49,761 nt of DNA, from assembly GCF_016734815.1 (NCBI RefSeq), contig NZ_JAERQF010000039.1:1-49761 (forward strand). Direction: 5' to 3'. The stretch's first letter is position 1; every line of letters begins with the position of its first letter. Made by a program: the position numbers and the translations under genes. Below are positions 46,925 to 49,761 of this stretch, in pieces. This DNA is from Hymenobacter rubidus. Its GTDB lineage: Bacteria; Bacteroidota; Bacteroidia; Cytophagales; Hymenobacteraceae. Below the pieces are notes generated by a model that made no database searches, was not told the origin of the DNA, and saw only the letters and a program-made list of their open reading frames with translations.

Positions 46925-47010
46925 GTAGGGGCGGGGCCTGCCCCCGCCCGTCGTTGAACGGGCTCATTGTTTCGGCCCGAACGGCGGGCGGGGACAGGCC
47001 CCGCCCCTAC
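46925..47010. repeat. long intergenic palindrome, GTAGGGGCGGGG family
   Basis: Arms GTAGGGGCGGGGCCTGCCCC / its near reverse complement, with the second block CCGCCCGTCGTT / AACGGCGGGCGG and a centre that is itself a weak palindrome. It ends 16 bp before the ABC transporter ATG. Confidence 0.85.
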
Positions 47011-47026
47011 GAAACGCCCCGATTAG

Positions 47027-48841
47027 ATGAGCCTCTGGCAGATTATCCAACGCCTGCTGCCTTTTGTGCGGCCCTACCGCCGCCTAGTCCTTGCCACGCT
47101 GCTGCTCACGCTGGTGGGCTCGCTGGCCGCGCAGGTCAACCCCTTCGTGCTGCGCTACACCGTGGACACCGTGCAGGGCATGCTGGACAAAGGCCAGGGC
47201 CTGGCCGAGGGCTGGGCGCTGCTGGCCTGGGTGAGCGGGCTGCTGCTGGGCAAGGAAATCATCAACACTTTCATCCAGTTCGGGCAGAAATACTACGGCG
47301 AGAAAATCCGCATCCAGATTTCCGGCGTGCTGGCCCAAACGGCCGTGAGCAAGATTCTGAGCTACCAGCTTGGCTTCTTCTCCGACGACGGCAACCAGAC
47401 CGGCAAGCTCCAGACCCGCATCGACCGGGGCGTGGAGAGCCTCATGAAGCTGGTGCAAAACTTCTTCATCGACATCATGCCGCTCTTCGCCAACGCCCTG
47501 GTGGCGCTGGTGGTCATTTTCCTCAACAACAAGTGGGTGGGGCTGGTGGCGCTGGCCGTGTTGCCGGTCTATTTCTGGCTCAGCTACGCGCAGGCCGAGA
47601 AATTGCAGGGCGTGCGGCGCGGCCTCCAGCGCCTGCGCGAGGAGAAAAACCACGGCCTCATCAGCATCATCGACAGCATTGTGGTCATCAAAAGCTTCGT
47701 GCGCGAGCAGTACGAGGGCCAGAAGCAGGCCAGTGTGCAAAGCCGCCTCGAAGGCGCCCAGCTCCTGACCCGCAAAACCAACTTCCGCTTCGACGGCCTC
47801 AAAACCTTCATCGAGCAAATTGGCGTGGTGGCCATCATCGTGCTCACGGCCTACCTCGTGCTCGGCCGCCAGATTTCCATTGGGGCCATCATGTTCCACA
47901 TTCTGCTCTTCAACAACGTGTCGGCGCCCATCCGGCAACTCCATCGCATCTACGACGAGATGAACGAAGCCCTTACTTATTCCGAAGGCTTCTTCGCCAT
48001 CCTCGACGCCGACGACCAGCGCGAGCGCCCCGGCCCGCTGGAGCCCGGCGACAACCTGCGCGGCCAGTTCGAACTGCGCAACGTCAACTTCACCTACCCC
48101 AGCGGCACGGCCGCCCTGCACGACGTGAGCCTGACTATCCAGGCCGGCAAAACCACCGCGCTGGTGGGCCTCAGCGGGGCGGGCAAAAGCACCATCATCA
48201 ACCTGCTCTGCCAGTTCTACCGCCCCGACAGCGGCGAAATCCTGCTCGATGGCCACCCGCTGGCCCAGTACGACACTTTCGCCCTGCGCCAGGAAATCGG
48301 CCTGGTGCTCCAGAAAAACCACATTTTCAAGGGCACCATCGAAGAAAACATCCGCTACGGCGACTTCACCGCCACCCAGGCCCAGATTGAAGCCGCCGCC
48401 CGCCAGGCCTACCTCCACGACCAGATTCTGGACCTGCCGCGCCAGTACGAGTCCGATGCCCAGCAGCTCAGCGGCGGCCAGCAGCAGCGCATCGCCATCG
48501 CCCGGCTCTTCCTCAAAAACCCGCCCATCATCTTCCTCGACGAGCCCACCGCCAGCCTCGACGCCATCGCCACCGAGCAAATCAAAAACTCGCTCGACGC
48601 CATCAAGCAGGGCCGCACGGTGGTCATCATCTCCCACAGCCTCGCCCAAATCGTGGATTCGGACTGCATCTACGTCATGAAAAAAGGCTACATGGTGGAA
48701 AGCGGCACCCACGATGAACTCTACGATATGAAAGGCACCTACCGCGAGATTTTCGACGCCTCGGCGCGGAGCTTAAATATCGAGAAGCTGGCCAAGACTA
48801 TGGCCGATGATGGGGACGACGTGCTGGATACGGCTTCGTGA
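47027..48841 (+). CDS. ABC exporter, MsbA-like half-transporter (permease-ATPase)
   Basis: 604 residues. The membrane domain (residues about 1-320) has six hydrophobic helices, with the first about at VLATLLLTLVGSLAAQVNPF. The ATPase domain has Walker A GLSGAGKST, Q-loop EIGLVLQKNHIFKG, signature QLSGGQQQR, Walker B PIIFLDEPTASLD and the switch His in VVIISHSLAQIVD. It is a homodimer-type exporter; MsbA and lipid or drug exporters share this layout, so the substrate is unknown. The start ATG at 47027 gives MSLWQIIQRLLPFVRPYRRL, a normal N-terminus. No partner gene adjoins. Confidence 0.94.
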   Translation: MSLWQIIQRLLPFVRPYRRLVLATLLLTLVGSLAAQVNPFVLRYTVDTVQGMLDKGQGLAEGWALLAWVSGLLLGKEIINTFIQFGQKYYGEKIRIQISGVLAQTAVSKILSYQLGFFSDDGNQTGKLQTRIDRGVESLMKLVQNFFIDIMPLFANALVALVVIFLNNKWVGLVALAVLPVYFWLSYAQAEKLQGVRRGLQRLREEKNHGLISIIDSIVVIKSFVREQYEGQKQASVQSRLEGAQLLTRKTNFRFDGLKTFIEQIGVVAIIVLTAYLVLGRQISIGAIMFHILLFNNVSAPIRQLHRIYDEMNEALTYSEGFFAILDADDQRERPGPLEPGDNLRGQFELRNVNFTYPSGTAALHDVSLTIQAGKTTALVGLSGAGKSTIINLLCQFYRPDSGEILLDGHPLAQYDTFALRQEIGLVLQKNHIFKGTIEENIRYGDFTATQAQIEAAARQAYLHDQILDLPRQYESDAQQLSGGQQQRIAIARLFLKNPPIIFLDEPTASLDAIATEQIKNSLDAIKQGRTVVIISHSLAQIVDSDCIYVMKKGYMVESGTHDELYDMKGTYREIFDASARSLNIEKLAKTMADDGDDVLDTAS

Positions 48842-48913
48842 GGGAAAATATATCTTGGCAAATAATGTATCAAACCATTCATTTATAACCACTCAAAAAA
48901 CCCCATAATCAAA

Positions 48914-49651
48914 ATGAAACGCTCAGCTAATAAGCCTACTATTAACTTATCATACTGGACATATCCTGAAGGTGTAATGTTTGATGACTTTAAAAACATT
49001 GACAAATTCAAGACTGAACTCACGGAGGATTATGACATAAATCTTGAAAGTCGTCAAACTGATGCCCTAGGCGGAGGCTTATATGAGTTGGCAATTGAAA
49101 TAATCTCTGATTTTAATTTCAAAACTTATGCGTTGGAAATAATTCGCGACAATTCTAAAACAGCTATTGTAGCAGGAGCAATATATTTTTGGAAGCCTTT
49201 GATGAAAAAAATCAAAGCATTATTCGCTCAAAACACAGAACTATCCCCTAACATAGAATCAGCCCTTATCAAGTTCAAAGACACTAGCATATCAATCTAT
49301 TCTATCTATCCCAATGGCATCAGCGAAATAATTGATGATATCATCCCTATTATTTCAGAGCATTATATTCAAATGGAGCAAAAATCAACATCTCATATCA
49401 AGTCAATCCACATTCCTATATTCAATCAAGTTGACACATATTCAATTTGCGCTTATCGTGTCAAGTTGAATGTTGATGAAAATATCCCTAAATTTGACAA
49501 AGGTGATTATTATAAAATATGGGGTATAGAATATCAAGATGGCACAAAGGCAGTCTATGAAGTCAACAGTAGCAATCTAATCAATGCTCCTTTTTATACG
49601 CAGAGTGAATATGACGAGCTACTTGAGAAGAAATTTGAATCTGAGTATTAG
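48914..49651 (+). CDS. AT-rich orphan protein of unknown function
   Basis: 245 residues. I do not recognise it. The N-terminal part is acidic and helical (DDFKNIDKFKTELTEDYDIN), then GGGLYELAIEIISDF, and a possible single membrane-associated helix SKTAIVAGAIYFWKPLMKK at about residues 83-101. The rest is mixed alpha/beta with SIHIPIFNQVDTYSICAYRV and DKGDYYKIWGIEYQDGTKAV, and no nucleotide-binding or nuclease motif. Codon use is AT-rich throughout, quite unlike all genes before it, so it was probably acquired by transfer. It stands alone in the window; what follows past 49761 is not seen. Confidence 0.75.
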   Translation: MKRSANKPTINLSYWTYPEGVMFDDFKNIDKFKTELTEDYDINLESRQTDALGGGLYELAIEIISDFNFKTYALEIIRDNSKTAIVAGAIYFWKPLMKKIKALFAQNTELSPNIESALIKFKDTSISIYSIYPNGISEIIDDIIPIISEHYIQMEQKSTSHIKSIHIPIFNQVDTYSICAYRVKLNVDENIPKFDKGDYYKIWGIEYQDGTKAVYEVNSSNLINAPFYTQSEYDELLEKKFESEY

Positions 49652-49761
49652 TGTTGATTTTTTCACACTTAATTAGAGCGTTATTGTAGGCTTCCCCTCG
49701 AAGTAGGCCAGTGAAAAGTAGAGGAAAGGGGTATATTTTCTCACTCTTTCCCTACTGCCCC
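49652..49761. other. right edge, no gene
   Basis: AT-rich then mixed sequence with no reading frame that I can support in the last 110 bases. Confidence 0.4.

Noticed and set aside
47084..48712. 542-codon minus-strand open frame opposite the ABC exporter
   Set aside because: Antisense shadow of a clear ABC transporter; its composition (His, Val, Glu) reflects reversed codons.

Overview
The window reads as chromosomal DNA of a GC-rich member of the Bacteroidota, most like Hymenobacter or a close Cytophagales relative. The grounds are: TAnnTTTG-type -7 boxes with no strong Shine-Dalgarno sites, a C-terminal type IX secretion sorting domain, a DAHP synthase-chorismate mutase fusion of the Bacteroidota kind, an RND pump fused to its own TolC-like partner, and IS and palindrome families of the kind seen in that genus. 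The genus call is inference from protein style; no 16S rRNA gene is present.

Layout. 1-5042 is a graveyard of dead insertion sequences: IS630-like (minus), IS3-like (plus), a type IX-secreted delta-60 repeat gene that has lost its 5' end, a second inverted IS3-like copy with both terminal repeats, and an IS110-like remnant. 5379-5701 holds two tandem tRNA-Ser genes (UGA and CGA), each with its own terminator. 5706-11396 holds housekeeping and envelope genes: a YihY/BrkB membrane protein, a YbgC-like thioesterase, MltG, the Sua5/YrdC threonylcarbamoyl-AMP synthase, an LpxL-like acyltransferase and a secreted protein of unknown role. 11614-17962 is a heavy-metal efflux operon: a small His-rich exported protein, a 1492-residue CzcA-TolC fusion and a CzcB-like lipoprotein adaptor. 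18131-25251 holds WbqC, ClpC, a Uma2 nuclease-like protein, an acyl-CoA carboxyltransferase and an M42 aminopeptidase.

25371-31998 carries three shikimate-pathway genes on the minus strand (aroA, aroB and DAHP synthase-chorismate mutase), a metallophore/cobalamin-binding protein, two tandem lipocalin-like lipoproteins and proline dehydrogenase. 32190-40439 mixes small stress or envelope proteins (YflT-like, YtxH, YtxH-CsbD), the tail-specific protease Prc, an orphan 362-residue protein and lysS. 40688-46349 holds a Kazal-type lipoprotein, a FemAB-like acyltransferase, a cupin, a dienelactone hydrolase, an LTxxQ/Spy-like protein, and a divergent HxlR regulator/NmrA reductase pair with a visible operator. 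46532-49651 holds a frameshifted secreted gene, an MsbA-like ABC exporter and a strongly AT-rich orphan.

The most striking structure outside the genes is a set of at least twelve long palindromes (about 80-250 bp) between genes. Their arms match within a copy but differ between copies, and several end within a few bases of a start codon; one supplies the lysS start codon. Other points of interest are the embedded signal peptide inside the CzcA-TolC fusion, an identical box-to-ATG arrangement at two genes that suggests leaderless mRNAs, and three small secreted genes between 43.3 and 46.9 kb that are each one base out of frame. I did not find a clearly new multi-gene defence or biosynthetic system.
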